Positions 13,356-27,800 of a DNA stretch of 64,000 nucleotides are shown here, one piece after another; within the stretch, counting starts at the first letter, position 1, and every line of letters starts with the position of its first letter. The position numbers and the translations under genes were made by a program. A model generated the notes under the pieces. That model had not been told where the DNA came from. It was given only the letters and a program-made list of their open reading frames with translations, and searched no databases. This DNA is from Liolophura sinensis. Taxonomy: Eukaryota > Mollusca > Polyplacophora > Chitonida > Chitonidae. The DNA is taken from contig NC_088301.1 of assembly GCF_032854445.1 (NCBI RefSeq), positions 1,674,001 through 1,738,000 on the forward strand, in the 5' to 3' direction.

Positions 13356-13630
13356 TACTTTGTGTTCAGGCCTTTTCAGGTTTATACTTCCTCATCTGGA
13401 AAAACATGTTTTCATTCATCTTTGGGGGGTGGGGGGGGATTGAGTGATGAGTACACATAGTCCTGATCATCGTTGATTACATTACTGATACGTGGTGAAA
13501 GTTTGTTTGTTTATTCACCTTCATCAAACAAAGTGATTCCATGAGGAGGGAAGGACCACATTTAACAAGACTGTACAACGCGGGCTACATGTAGTGAAAA
13601 GTCATCAGGGATAAAAAAAATAATAAAGTG

Positions 13631-13840
13631 CTGCAGTATTTGTGACACCCATCCTGCTGCAGTGTTTGTGACACCCATCCTGCTGCAGTATTTGTGACAC
13701 CCATCCTGCAACAGTATTTGTGACACCCATCCTGCTGCAGTATTTGTGACACCCATCCTGCTGCAGTATTTTTGACACCCATCCTGCTGCAGTGTTTGTG
13801 ACACCCATCCTGCTGCAGTATTTGTGACACCCATCCAGGA
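13631..13840 (+). repeat. 26-bp minisatellite, 8 copies
   Basis: Unit GCAGTATTTGTGACACCC plus ATCCTGCT. The three minus-strand ORFs here (67-115 codons) are the same unit in different frames. Confidence 0.95.
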
Positions 13841-14373
13841 GGTGGTTCCATTTGAAATCTGGCCAGCAGGAAGGCGACGTTTATGTGTTGTTTGATAGGA
13901 AAAATTCAAATGTAAAAGTTTGAAGTGTTAACATTAGGTCAAGTCTATGAGTCCATAGAACTTTTCCACTATTGCTCAGTTATAGGTATGCTACGCTGAT
14001 GTGAACACATATGGTGGGATCTGTCAAACTTGTGTCTTGTGTAAACTCTGATTCTAGTACAGGAACTCAGTCCCAGCCTTGGACATGCATTTTCATGTTT
14101 CCTACTGCATGGTTTTTGAAGCATTGCTTAACAGTTGACTTCCACTAACATGGGTCCTCCAGTCTGTGTATCAAACAAGGGAAAGTTTGTTGGTAACTTG
14201 CCAAAAGTTCATGGTTTAATTACATCAAGCACTTTCTTTTCCTCCACCTATAACGCTAACAGCCATTAAGTAAGTGAAAAAAAATCTTCAGCACAGCCTG
14301 AAAGAACAATGAAATCAGTAAATATGAAATAAAATATAAGGAGTTACTGGGATTTTGTAAGTTTCCAGGCTTT

Positions 14374-15155
14374 GCTCAGTGATCCTGCTGGATGGGCTGT
14401 TGCCCTGCGTCAGGAAGTATCTCGGGTACCGTGTGAAGTGAGGTGTGGTTTCCCCTAGGCTGTGCTCAGTGATCATGCTGGATGGGCTGTTGCCCTGTGT
14501 CGGGAAGTATCTCAGGTACCGTGTGAAGTGAGGTGTGGTTTCCCCTAGGCTGTGCTCAGTGATCATGCTGGATGGGCTGTGGCTATGAGTCGGGAGGTAT
14601 CTCAGGTACCTGGTGAGGTGTGGTAGTTTCCCCTAGGCTGTGCTCAGTGATCATGCTGGATGGGCTGTTGCCCTGCATCAGGAGGTATCTCAGGTACCGT
14701 GTGAGGTGTGGTTGTTTCCCCTAGGCTGTGCTCAGTGATCCTGCTGGATGGGCTGTTGCCCTGCGTCGGGAAGTATCTCAGGTACCGTGTGAAGTGTGGT
14801 GGCTTCCCCTAGGCTGCTCAGTGATCCTGCTGGATGGGCTGTGGCTGTGAGTCGGGAGGTATCTTAGGTACCTGGTGAGGTGTGGTGGTTTCCCCTAGGC
14901 TGTGCTCAGTGATCATGCTGGATGGGCTGTTGCCCTGCGTCAGGAGGTATCTCAGCTACCGTGTGAGGTGTGGTGGTTTCCCCTAGGCTGCTCAGTGATC
15001 CTGCTGGATGGGTTGTGGCTATGAGTCAGGAGGTATCTCAGGTACCTGGTGAGGTGAGGTGGTTTCAACTAGGCTGTGCTCAGTGACATTGGTGGATGGG
15101 CTGGGGCTATGGGTCAGGAGGTATCTCAGGTACCGTGTGAGGTGTGGTGGTTCCC
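14374..15155 (+). repeat. ~83-90 bp minisatellite, about 9 copies
   Basis: Units start GGCTGTGCTCAGTGATC and contain GCTGGATGGGCTGT, GGTATCTCAGGTACC and GTGGTTTCCCCTA. Adjacent copies at 14458 and 14548 are 90 bp apart; later copies carry small deletions. It lies between the two genes. Confidence 0.93.
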
Positions 15156-15777
15156 TGGACTTACTATTCCTCCATCCATGTGTTTACATGTCATATATTT
15201 GAGATGTGTTTCAATGTGGCATGAGACAGTAAAGAAATAAACGATATAGGTCTTAGCAGCATATTGATAGACACAAAAGTGAGAGAGACTAGTATAAGTA
15301 TCAATAACAAAGAAATTGCAACTCTGATCAGTTCATTTAGCTTTCTTTTCGATCATTCTATAAGGCGAAATATCGAACAGCAATGTATGGTGGAGTGACT
15401 CAAATTTACCAAGATCTTCTGACATTGTGAAGCTCAATCGGTGATGTGGAAAAGTACAAAAGGTATGACAAAAGCTCTAGTGAATGGCCGGTAGACCTCA
15501 CACAAAATCTAGGTAAAGAAACTGTTAAATCGTTTACTCGTGCTAGTGTATCATTTAAGTGTTTTACGAGGACATACATACCAAAAAGTGTGCTACAAAA
15601 AATAATACAGAAGAGTACTTAGCACTTAACGCTCGTGCCCGCAGTTGGAAAGTGAAACCTACAGCGCATGATGATCGATCAGGGGAGATAAATGTTGCAA
15701 GCCAAACATGGCGTAGGATGTTGGATGTCCAACCCACGCTAATGTGTTTACAGACTGATTTACCTTGAATATCCTCC
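15156..15777. other. Upstream region and probable 5'UTR of MED23
   Basis: No supported gene. A 69-codon ORF (15559-15768) ends just before the MED23 start and has no recognisable homology. An in-frame TGA 12 bp before the first MED23 ATG closes the reading frame upstream. The promoter must be here or in a further upstream exon. Confidence 0.5.
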
Positions 15778-15870
15778 ATGATGGCTCAAATGGCCATGAT
15801 TCCCTCCGTGGGTGACACAATGCAGCAGTCGACGGAAGATCTGGTGGATGCGGAAGTGAAAAATATCCTG
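15778..15870 (+). CDS. MED23: MED23 exon 1 (aa 1-31)
   Basis: Two adjacent ATGs (15778, 15781); the first follows an in-frame stop. Encodes MMAQMAMIPSVGD and onward, ending EVKNIL with donor CTG|GTAAGA. It is lineage-specific N-terminal sequence, so its assignment rests on the in-phase junction with exon 2. Confidence 0.8.
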
Positions 15871-18800
15871 GTAAGACGGCAAAACTGCAGCCGACGTGAA
15901 CACAACGACAAAGAAAGCTGATGTGGACCACTGGGTTCCCTTATTTCGTGTTGATTTATTGCCTGGGTTGTTTGTGTTCGTGGAAAGATTGTGAAACTTA
16001 TGGAATGAAGAGATGAGTCGTAATATTTCTGATATGATACCACATAATGTTAGTTCGATTTTACAACGTACGAGGTTTCATATATGAAAACAGAAGGCCT
16101 TGTTACGGTGTATAATATTGTTCCTGTGAGCGTCTTGGTTCATCGCATGGACCTGAAGGACGTGATAAATAACATAGAGTTAAATGGACGAAAGGCTTAT
16201 TTTTACCAGTTTCCAAAGTTTAAAGTACTACAGGACAATTACACTATCATATTTGAAGACTAGGCACATTCCAGAAATGCATTTTTCCAGAAAAAAATGT
16301 CTTCCCTGAAAGCTATATGAGAATCTTGGGAACTATAGGGTGCTGTTTACGTGTTTGTTTCCACGTACTGAATACGGTTGTGCTTTACTGGTTTTTCATC
16401 GGTTTAAAATGAATGGAAAGACATTCAATTTACATTCAAAATAAAGAAAGCAAGCACTAAATGAAGTAAGATGTTTTGCACTCTAATCTCTGTCATCCAC
16501 AGGTGATCTGTGCTCAACTGTTAGAATACTTATTCCTTAAAGTCATCTCTGTGTTTGTTGTGAAAAGACCTGAAATCAAACTTCCATCAGACATCGTGTT
16601 GGGTCCAGAGTCGGAGGCTTGTACCATTGGACGACTCGAGTTGTTGTGACAGAATGAGTTTTTTAGATGCGTTTAAGACAGATGAACAGTAAGAGTTGAA
16701 TGCATGGTCTACATGTGAAACATTGGTTTGCATTTCGCAGAAATGTATTTCTCAAAGGGACACAGAATCGATTCTGATTAGCTTTTGTGAGAGATAGGCA
16801 AGCCCAGGCTATGCCTTGCCTAAGCAGAATTTTAGGTATGGTACATTTATTCAAGCGTCGGGCCTCCGTGGCTGAGGGAGTTAGTGTGGCGCAGCGCAGC
16901 GCGACAACCCTTGAGCCTCTCACCAATGTGGTCACAGTGAGTTCAAACCCTGCTTGTGCAGGCTTCCTTTCCAGTTGTACATGGTACAGTCTGGCAGCAA
17001 CCTGCGGATGGTTTCCCCGGCCTTTGCCTGGTTTTCCCCCCACCATAATGCTGGCTGCGGTCATATAAGTGAAATATTCTTGAATACGGTGTAAAACACC
17101 AATCAAATAAATGAATAAATAAATTTATTCAATTGTGACCAAGACTGCGAGATTTAACCCAGGAAACCCTATCGCAACTGTCAGCCAATCAGTGTCGAAT
17201 CTGTATTCATTTGGACTCTAAGGCTGGATGAAATCTTGACTGTAGCCTAGGTTACAGACTTACACTGTACATCTCTTCACTTGGTCATTGCAGTAACGTG
17301 GTGCATATTTTATGTAATCCTGGTTTTGTGATTTCAGAACCAGGAGGCTCTTGAGGAGGGGTTCTGGGACATCCTTGCTCACTCACCAGAGACAAAAAAG
17401 TGGAAGAAGGAGTATGCCCTTGATAGCCTCAAACAGCTCTGGTCTTCTCTACCTGCTGTGAGCAGAATCACATAAATAGTTATCAGTTTCATCACATCAT
17501 TATGTGACGTGCAGCTGTATGCATCAGTCATTCTGTCTGTCTGTCACTGGACGGTCAACCTTCAACATCCTATCTTTTAATATGGTCTTCATATTTTTTA
17601 ATGTGACCCAGTGTGCGATTTTATACTCGTAATGTTAAACTTATCTAGTATTTTTACACACTTTTTATGATTATTTGTGCAGATTATTCACACTATTGTA
17701 GATTTGTAACTAACCTTTTGTTAAACTGATCACTGAGTACACGTGTTTAAGGGCTGGTCCATTTGAAATGAGCATCATCCAGTAAAATACAGAAAAATAG
17801 GAATGTGTTTTTCTTCATTGATTCCCTTATGTTGAGTTGTGCACACCGGTAAGATGTTCATGGTATTTTACTCCTCTTTTCACATTTGCCTCTCCAGGAC
17901 AATCACGAGATAGCTATGAAGTGCTACGTGAGCTGGGTGTACAGACAGAGGAACAGCCAGAGGTCACAGCTATTGTTTGACCTGCTGGAGGGACTGGTGA
18001 GAGACAGCACAGTTTCTCCCAAGTAAGCAGCATTCACAAAGCTACACTGAGCAGTTCACAATGCAGGACATGTTAGACCACTAGGCCTTGAGCCCATTCA
18101 GATCCCAGGTGTGAATGTTAGTCAGTCTCAACTATGGCTTTTCCTTAAGGGTCTTTGTCAGGGTCCTAAAGAGGGTTGATGTTTTCCCCATTGTGAGGAC
18201 AGGCTGCATGGTGTCCCCTTATTGTGAACAATCTTTGTGGTTTCCCCATATTGGGTGCAGACTTTTGGTCTTCCCTTATTGAGGGCAGACTTTTTGGCTT
18301 CCCCCTATTGAGGGCAGGCTTCTTGGTTTCCCCTTATTCAGGGCAGGCTTCATGGTCTCCCCTATTGAGTTCCGGTTTCATGGTTTCCCCCTATTGAGGA
18401 TAGGCTTCAGGGTTTCCCTGTATTGAGAGCAGGCTTTGTGGTTTCCCATTTCTGCTGTGCCACCATCACAAAATTGATGTATTCTTGACTAAAACATGAA
18501 AACACCTACCTGTACATGTATTAAAAATTTCTCTTATCTTAACTATTATAATAGGCCATACTCATGATAAGCACATAGTCCTGGTTCAATCCCATGGTGA
18601 GTCAAGCCTAAGGCCTTAAAATCCCAATCCCAGCAAGATCTCCAACGTAATTTGGGAACCCATCATAGTTATTGACTTTTGCTTTCATATTTAAACTGGT
18701 TTATACTGTGGAATAACTCCACATATTCCTCCCACCATGATGCTGGCCACAGTCGTATAAGTGAAATATTCTTGACTAAGGCATAAAACACCAATCAAAT

Positions 18801-21800
18801 AAATCTATTCGAAATATAGAACCAAGTGGATTTTTTAAATCTCCATTTTCAGTGGTTTACAAAACTATGACTTCTTTCTGTGCCTGTCACCTCTCTGGAA
18901 GAATATACTTTATATATATAAAGCTTGTTCATTTCAGACTTATTTGTGAGACATTACTGAACAGTGAAAGTTTGGATTATAATCGTGGGTCTGTGTGGTG
19001 TGAGACATTTCAGCTGATCAAGAAGGTTCTAGGTGGTGTGGACTACAAGGTGAGTGGTAATATGGATTATAATTGTGGGTCTGTGTGGTGTGAGACATTT
19101 CAGCTGATCAAGAAGGTTCTAGGTGGTGTGGACTACAAGGTGAGTGGTAATATGGATTATAATTGTGGGTCTGTGTGGTGTGAGACATTTCAGCTGATCA
19201 AGAAGGTTCTAGGTGGTGTGGACTACAAGGTGAGTGGTAATATGGATTATAATTGTGGGTCTGTGTGGTGTGAGACATTTCAGCTGATCAAGAAGGTTCT
19301 AGGTGGTGTGGACTACAAGGTGAGTGGTAATATGGATTATAATTGTGGGTCTATGTGGTGTGAGACATTTCAGCTGATCAAGAAGGTTCTAGGTGGTGTG
19401 GACTACAAGGTGAGTGGTAATATGGATTATAATTGTGGGTCTGTGTGGTGTGAGACATTTCAGCTGATCAAGAAGGTTCTAGGTGGTGTGGACTACAAGG
19501 TGAGTGGTAATATGGATTATAGCTGTGGGTCTGTGTGGTGTGAGACATTTCAGCTGATCAAGAAGGTTCTAGGTGGTGTGGACTACAAGGTGAGTGGTAA
19601 TATGGATTATAATTGTGGGTCTGTGTGGTGTGAGACATTTCAGCTGATCAAGAAGGTTCTAGGTGGTGTGGACTACAAGGTGAGTGGTAATATGGATTAT
19701 AATTGTGGGTCTGTGTGGTGTGAGACATTTCAGCTGATCAAGAAGGTTCTAGGTGGTGTGGACTACAAGGTGAGTGGTAATATGGATTATAATTGTGGGT
19801 CTGTGTGGTGTGAGACATTTCAGCTGATCAAGAAGGTTCTAGGTGGTGTGGACTACAAGGTGAGTGGTAATATGGATTATAATCGTGGGTCTGTGTGGTG
19901 TGAGACATTTCAGCTGATCAAGAAGGTTCTAGGTGGTGTGGACTACAAGGTGAGTGGTAATATGGATTATAATTGTGGGTCTATGTGGTGTGAGACATTT
20001 CAGCTGATCAAGAAGGTTCTAGGTGGTGTGGACTACAAGGTGAGTGGTAATATGGATTATAATTGTGGGTCTGTGTGGTGTGAGACATTTCAGCTGATCA
20101 AGAAGGTTCTAGGTGGTGTGGACTGCAAGGTGAGTGGTAATATGGATTATAATTGTGGGTTTGTGTGGTGTGAGACATTTCAGCTGATCAAGAAGGTTCT
20201 AGGTGGTGTGGACTACAAGGTGAGTGGTAATATGGATTATAATCGTGGGTCTGTGTGGTGTGAGACATTTCAGCTGATCAAGAAGGTTCTAGGTGGTGTG
20301 GACTGCAAGGTGAGTGTTAATATGGATTATAATTGTGGGTCTGTGTGGTGTGAGACATTTCAGCTGATCAAGAAGGTTCTAGGTGGTGTGGACTACAAGG
20401 TGAGTGGTAATATGGATTATAATTGTGGGTCTGTGTGGTGTGAGACATTTCAGCTGATCAAGAAGGTTCTAGGTGGTGTGGACTACAAGGTGAGTGGTAA
20501 TATGGATTATAATTGTGGGTCTGTGTGGTGTGAGACATTTCAGCTGATCAAGAAGGTTCTAGGTGGTGTGGACTACAAGGTGAGTGGTAATATGGATTAT
20601 AATTGTGGGTCTGTGTGGTGTGAGACATTTCAGCTGATCAAGAAGGTTCTAGGTGGTGTGGACTACAAGGTGAGTGGTAATATGGATTATAATTGTGGGT
20701 CTATGTGGTGTGAGACATTTCAGCTGATCAAGAAGGTTCTAGGTGGTGTGGACTACAAGGTGAGTGGTAATATGGATTATAATTGTGGGTCTATGTGGTG
20801 TGAGACATTTCAGTTTTTCAAGAAGGTTCTAGGTGGTGTGGACTACAAGGTGAGTGGTAATATGGATTATAATCGTGGGTCTGTGTGGTGTGAGACATTT
20901 CAGCTGAGCAAGAAGGTTGTTGGTGGTGTGGACTACAAGGTGAGTGGTAATATGGATTATAATCGTGGGTCTGTGTGGTGTGAGACATTTCAGCTGATCA
21001 AGAAGGTTCTAGGTGGTGTGGACTACAAGGTGAGTGGTAATATGGATTATAATCGTGGGTCTATGTGGTGTGAGACATTTCAGTTTTTCAAGAAGGTTGT
21101 TGGTGGTGTGGACTACAAGGTGAGTGGTAATATGGATTATAATTGTGGGTCTATGTGGTGTGAGACATTTCAGCTGATCAAGAAGGTTCTAGGTGGTGTG
21201 GACTACAAGGTGAGTGGTAATATGGATTATAATTGTGGGTCTGTGTGGTGTGAGACATTTCAGCTGATCAAGAAGGTTCTAGGTGGTGTGGACTACAAGG
21301 TGAGTGGTAATATGGATTATAATCGTGGGTCTGTGTGGTGTGAGACATTTCAGCTGATCAAGAAGGTTCTAGGTGGTGTGGACTACAAGGTGAGTGGTAA
21401 TATGGATTATAATTGTGGGTCTGTGTGGTGTGAGACATTTCAGCTGATCAAGAAGGTTCTAGGTGGTGTGGACTACAAGGTGAGTGGTAATATGGATTAT
21501 AATCGTGGGTCTGTGTGGTGTGAGACATTTCAGCTGATCAAGAAGGTTCTAGGTGGTGTGGACTACAAGGTGAGTGGTAATATGGATTATAATTGTGGGT
21601 TTGAATTTGACATTGATTTACTTTGCTGAGTTATCATTACTGCTTTTGATATAAGATGTGGAGTTTGAGCAAAGTTAAAGCTTTAACACACAACCTGTGA
21701 TTTCCACCGTCAAGGTGCCAGTTATCAAATGATTCCTGTTTTGTTTTTTATCTAAATAATAGAAAAAATTATTAAAACCTTTTTAGCCTGTAGTATTCTG

Positions 21801-24800
21801 ACTTTTTCACCTTTCGATTGTCATGGCAACCCTACTGATATTCAGGTGCACCTTTCAGTCAGGATGTGTGTCAGGTAGCCATGACGGAGGGGATTTGTTC
21901 CTGGCACACCCGTTTCTTTCACCCATAAGCTTCAGTGCTGTCTCAGTGGAAAATGAAAAATTATTGAGTACGTTATTAGGCATGAGCCCAAGAATAAGTG
22001 AATAGATACCAGTAGAAGAAAGTTTGTCCATTCTTGGCTGACAATATGTTTGTAGTGGACTATAGAGTCCAAAGAAATATCAATGCATTTTTTGCTGTAT
22101 TTTTCAGGGCTGTCGAGATTTACTGCGACTGATCCTGGAGAAGTGTCAGATGATCCCAAACTCTGAGAATGTTGCTACTCTCCCACAGATTGATGCTGTC
22201 ATCAGTGTGAGTAGACTAAGGCAAACAAAGAAGGCCTGCTGCTCTTGTCTTCTGCTTTCCTCTTCCGGGTTTACAAATTTATTTCTACAGAATGAAATTG
22301 CTTATGGGTTACACAAATTTATCAGAGTATTGTGTTTCTACAGAATGAAAATGGTTACTTGTTAACAGATTTATCAGAGTATTGTGTTTCTACAGAATGA
22401 AAATGCTTACTTGCAGACAAATTTATGTGGGTATTGTGTATTTATATATCTGTAATTGTTTTCTTGTGTACCAATCCTGTAGGTTGTGGGATACATTCTG
22501 GATAGGAATGCCTGCCTGCTGCCTAGTTATTTCGCAGTCAATGAAATCTCTAAAGTCTGTGCCGATGATAAGTCCTGGCCTCACTGGGTAAGTGCTGTGT
22601 AAACCTGTGGCTTTATGATAAACATAAATATATGTGTTGAATGTTTGTTGCAAAAATGTTTGGTCCCAGATATTTTTTTAATCTTCAGTGTCCCATAAAT
22701 CTTCAGCTGTGAACTTCTAGCCAGAGATTTACTGTTGTGAAATGTTTCTGTGTTGCAGAAAATGGGTCGGCTGTTGTCTGACTTTGTACAGGGGTTCCGC
22801 CCTGCTGCTCAGATGGTCTCAATTATAGGTCAGTTCACTTTAATTTATACTTACTATGATAATTAATTAATTGTTACCTACATCTCTGGCCCTATTAGCT
22901 AAATATCAGATTTTGTTTCTCATCAAAAGCTGTGAACCTTGTTTATTGTCTTATTATCGGGATAACGTTGTGACTGATATGTGGATAACCAGTTTGAAGT
23001 GACAAATGTTATCCCAGATGTAAATGTGTTTAGTGAATCTTCACAGGCTCATTCAGTTGTGCCACCACACTCACTGCAGCACATTGACCTTTGACTCTAC
23101 ATTCTTACTCACAATGTACACATATTGATTCTGTGATTAACTCTAACAGCTGGAGCTTAAGTCAACTTCTTTGTCAGGTATGTGTGAAGGTACCTGGTGA
23201 TTTACATCCTTTTTCTCCACCCGTTAACCTGACTGCCATTATGTGTGTGAAAAATTATTGCCCACAGCATCAAACCCCAATCAATCAATCAGTCAGTCAG
23301 TCAATCAGTGCCTTATATTTTCAGGCAGATCCCATCTGATGCCCATTGTGGGCCACTCCTTATCCACAGGAAATGTGTGGAGGTTGAATCAGAACACCCT
23401 GAAGTTCAACCTCAGTGGACCACTTCCCTATAACAAGGTATTGCATAAGGCTTGTGCCGAATTTAAAGCCTCATTGACCAAACACTCAAAGGGTTGTGTA
23501 TGCAAACTATACTTTTCATCAGTGAATTCCATTGTAGACATATGCTGCCGTTGCAGGTACAGCTAGTTGTGCCAGGGTCCTGGTTATTGTGATGAAATAC
23601 ATGTATAATGGTTTTCTCCTTATTCAGCCGGAGCGTCTGTGGCCAAGTTGGTTAGCGTGCCAGCGTGGCGCAATGACCCACAAGCCTTTCAATGATGCAG
23701 TGGCTGTGAGTTCAAGTCGAGCTCATGCTAGCTACGTGCGAATGGTTCCCCGGGGCTCAGTCTGGCTTTTTCCCACCTTTATGTTGGCCGCCATTGTTTA
23801 AGTGAAATATTCTTGAGTAATACGGCGTAAAAACACCAATCAAATAAATCTTGCCTCAGCCAGCTTTTCTTCCATGTGATAGTTGTAGTGTAAGGGCAAT
23901 ATGTCTAAAAAAGAGAAAAAGAGCTACATGTACATTGAGCATGCCAAGTTTGCCAGCAGAAGAGTTCATGCCCCTTGTGTTGCTGTTGCTAGGAATATCA
24001 GGAGCCGCAAACAGCGTTGTTGAGGTATGTTCTGGAGCAGCCATACTCGCGAGACATGATCTGTAGCATGCTGGGACTGAACAAACAGGTACAGTATAGC
24101 TTACATCCATGATAGCCTTTTAGGTAACTTCATCATGATATGGTGAGGTCATAGCACACATTTTAGAGTACACCTTTGTTAAATCAGTGGATATGGGAAA
24201 CATTCAATTCCATGTGGCTCATATTTACTGTTTATTTCCTGTTTGTGCGAAACATTAAGAACTATAAAGAAAACCAACTGAGTGGATATAAAATACTCGA
24301 AATGTAATGAGAAAAGGATTTAATTTCGATGTCTTTAACTTCATCTTGACAGGCATGTAGGAACTCACTTGTAATTTCAAGCAGTTAATAAACTGAAATA
24401 TTTTTCATTGCCTGGCGCTATACATGTAAGTTAATGGTGCCTTTGTTTATTGGGTGGCCAGGCCAAACAGCGGTGCCCAGTCCTGGAGGATCAACTGGTA
24501 GACATGGTTGTCTTGGCGATGGAGAGATCGGAACATGATGAGATCACAGGAGATGATGACAGTCAGTTGCTATGGCAACATATCTCTAGCCAGCTCATCT
24601 TCTTCGTCCTGTTTCAGTTTGCCAGCTTTCCACACATGGTTATGTCCCTTAATGAAAAGGTAGATTTTTGTTTGTATATCTGGACAATTTAAGGTAATTT
24701 CTCACTGTGTTGTTTTGTTTTTTTTATTTTTTTTGTCAGGGAGATGTAAGGTGATTTACATGAGGGTTTTATGTTTTTCTCACCTTATCTTTGGAACCAT

Positions 24801-27800
24801 TGGTAGACTTCTGGAGTTATACTTGACAGTGTTGCTGGCATCTTCAAAGTGAAATATTTGCAAGTGTGGCGTAAAAACACAAGCATTAAGCTTGTGATTT
24901 GCTTGTATTCTGGTGTTGTGTTCAACTCTGTAAATTCTAAGGTGTTTTGAACTAGTGTATATTAACTTTAAATTTTATTGAAAAGTATTGTGAAAATAGG
25001 AGAGACCTTGATAATGTAATTAACACGTAGATCTTTTACATGATACATTAATTGCAGTAATTTCATCATTCATGTGCAGCTAAAAGGTCGAAATCTGAAG
25101 AAGGGCCGGAATCACCTGATGTGGGTTCTCTTACAGTTTATCTCTGGCAGTATACAGAAAAACCCGGTAAGACATTTCCCATGGGAAACAGACCTGACAT
25201 TTAATGGAATATGGACAGATAATTCTCCATGAAATGCAGACCTGTCATTTTGTCATGGGATACAGACAGGTCATTCCAACATGGGATACAGGCAGGTCAT
25301 TACCCATGTAATACAGACAGGTCCTTACCCATGGAATACAGAAATGTCATTTCACATGGAATACAGACAGTAAGTTTTCATGGGATACAGACAGGTCATT
25401 CCCCATGGAACACAGAAAAGTAATTTACCATGCAATACAAACAGGTCATTTCCCATGGAATACAGACAGGTTATTCCCCATGAAATACTGACAGGTCTTT
25501 CCCCATGGAACACAGACAGGTCAGTTCCCGTGAATACAGACAGTTTTTTCCCCATGGAATACAGACAGGTTATTCCCCATGGAATACAAACAGGTCATTC
25601 CCTCTTAGGATACAGACAGCTCATTCCCCATGGAATACAGAAAAGTCATTTCTCAATCAATGCGAACAGGTTATTCCCCATGGAATACAGACAGGTCAGT
25701 TCCCATGCAATACAGACAGGTTATTCCCCATGGAATACACACTCAGGTCATTTCCCATGGAATACAGACAGATCCTTTCCACATGGGATACAGACAGGTC
25801 ATTTCCCATGGAATACAGACAGGTCATTTCCCATGGAATACAGACAGATCATTCCCTCTTGGGATACAGACAGCTCATTCCCCATGGAATACAGAAAAGT
25901 CATTTCCCATGCAATACAAACAGGTCATTCCCCATTAAATACAGACAGGTCAGCTCTCATGCAATACAGACAGGTTATTCCCCAAGGAATACACACTCAG
26001 GTCATTCCCCATGGAATACAGACAGATCATTTCCACATGGGATGCAGACAGGTCATTTCCCTTGGAATACAGAAATGTCATTTCACATGCAATACAAACA
26101 GGTTATTCCCCTGGAATACACCCCACATGGGATACAAACCCATGTCATCCATTTAAAATCACATATTCTTAAATGAATATATAATTGAGAATTACCACAA
26201 GGTTTGTTAAAAGTGATCCCAGACCCATGGATAATAATAGTTGCTCTACCTTATTTGTCCATGTTTTAGCTGGCGGATTTCCTGCCTGTGATGAAGCTGT
26301 ACGACCTCCTGTACTCAGACATTGAAGTCCTGCCCGTGCCTGACGTCAACAAGTCGGTGTCAACCCATGATATGGCCATCACCTGTATCTGGATACACCT
26401 CAACAAGAAGGCACAGTCAGACAAAGTGAGGCTACAAAGACCTATCCCAACAGTGCTCAGTGAGCACATAGAGTAAGTACAGAGGCCACATCCCACAGTG
26501 CTCAGTGAACGCATAGAGTAAGTACAGAGGCCACATCCCACAGTGCTCAGTGAGCACATAGAGTAAGTACAGAGGCCACATTCCCACAGTGCTCAGTGAA
26601 CACATAGAGTGAGTACAGAGGCCCCATCCCACAGTGCTCAGTGAACACATAGAGTAAGTACAGAGGCCCCATCTCCACAATGCCTAGTGAACACATAGAG
26701 TAAGTACAGAGGCCCCATCCCCACAATGCCTAGTGAGCACATAGAGTAAGTACAGAGGCCACATCCCACAGTGCTTAGTGAACACATGGAGTAAGTAGAG
26801 AGGCCACATCCCCACAGTGCTCAGTGAACACATAGAGTAAGTACAGAGGCCCCATCCCACAGTGCTCAGTGAACACATAGAGTAAGTACAGAGGCCCCAT
26901 CCCACAATGCCCAGTGAACACATAGAGTAAGTACAGAGGCCCCATCCCACAGTGCTCAGTGAACACATAGAGTAAGTACAGAGGCCCCATCACACAATGC
27001 CTAGTGAGCACATAGAGTAAGTACAAAGGCCACATCCCCACAGTGCTCAGTGAACACATAGAGTAAGTACAGAGGCCCCATCCCACAGTGCTCAGTGAAC
27101 ACATAGAGTAAGTACAGACGCCACATTCCCACAGTGCTCAGTGAACACATAGAGTGAGTACAGAGGCCCCATCACACAATGCCTAGTGAGCACATAGAGT
27201 AAGTACAAAGGCCACATCCCCACAGTGCTCAGTGAACACATAGAGTGAGTACAGAGGCCCCATCTCCACAATGCCTAGTGAGCACATAGAGTAAGTACAG
27301 AGGCCCCATCCCCACAGTGCTCAGTGAACACATAGAGTGAGTACAGAGGCCCCATCCCACAGTGCTCAGTGAACACATAGAGTAAGTACAGAGGCCCCAT
27401 CCCACAGTGCTCAGTGAACACATAGAGTAAGTACAGAGGCCACATTCCCACAGTGCTCAGTGAACACATAGAGTGAGTACAGAGGCCCCATCTCCACAAT
27501 GCCTAGTGAGCACATAGAGTAAGTACAGAGGCCCCATCCCCACAGTGCTCAGTGAACACATAGAGTAAGTACAGAGGCCACATTCCCACAGTGCTCAGTG
27601 AACACATAGAGTGAGTACAGAGGCCCCATCACACAATGCCTAGTGAACACATAGAGTAAGTACAAAGGCCACATCCCCACAGTGCTCAGTGAACACATAG
27701 AGTGAGTACAGAGGCCCCATCCCACAGTGGTCAGTGAACACATAGAGTGAGTACAGAGGCCCCATAACACAATGCCTAGTGAGCACATAAAGTACAGAGG

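Noticed and set aside
18852..21629. A single-exon 925-aa repeat protein
   Set aside because: It is MED23 exon 4 plus 28 further copies of its 3' end, each with an intact GTGAGT donor, and exon 5 at 22108 follows in phase after the first donor. Exon reading explains it without a separate gene.
25229..26176. ORFs of 258 and 223 aa with MEYRQVIPHGIQTG-type repeats
   Set aside because: Shadow of the ~29-bp intronic minisatellite.
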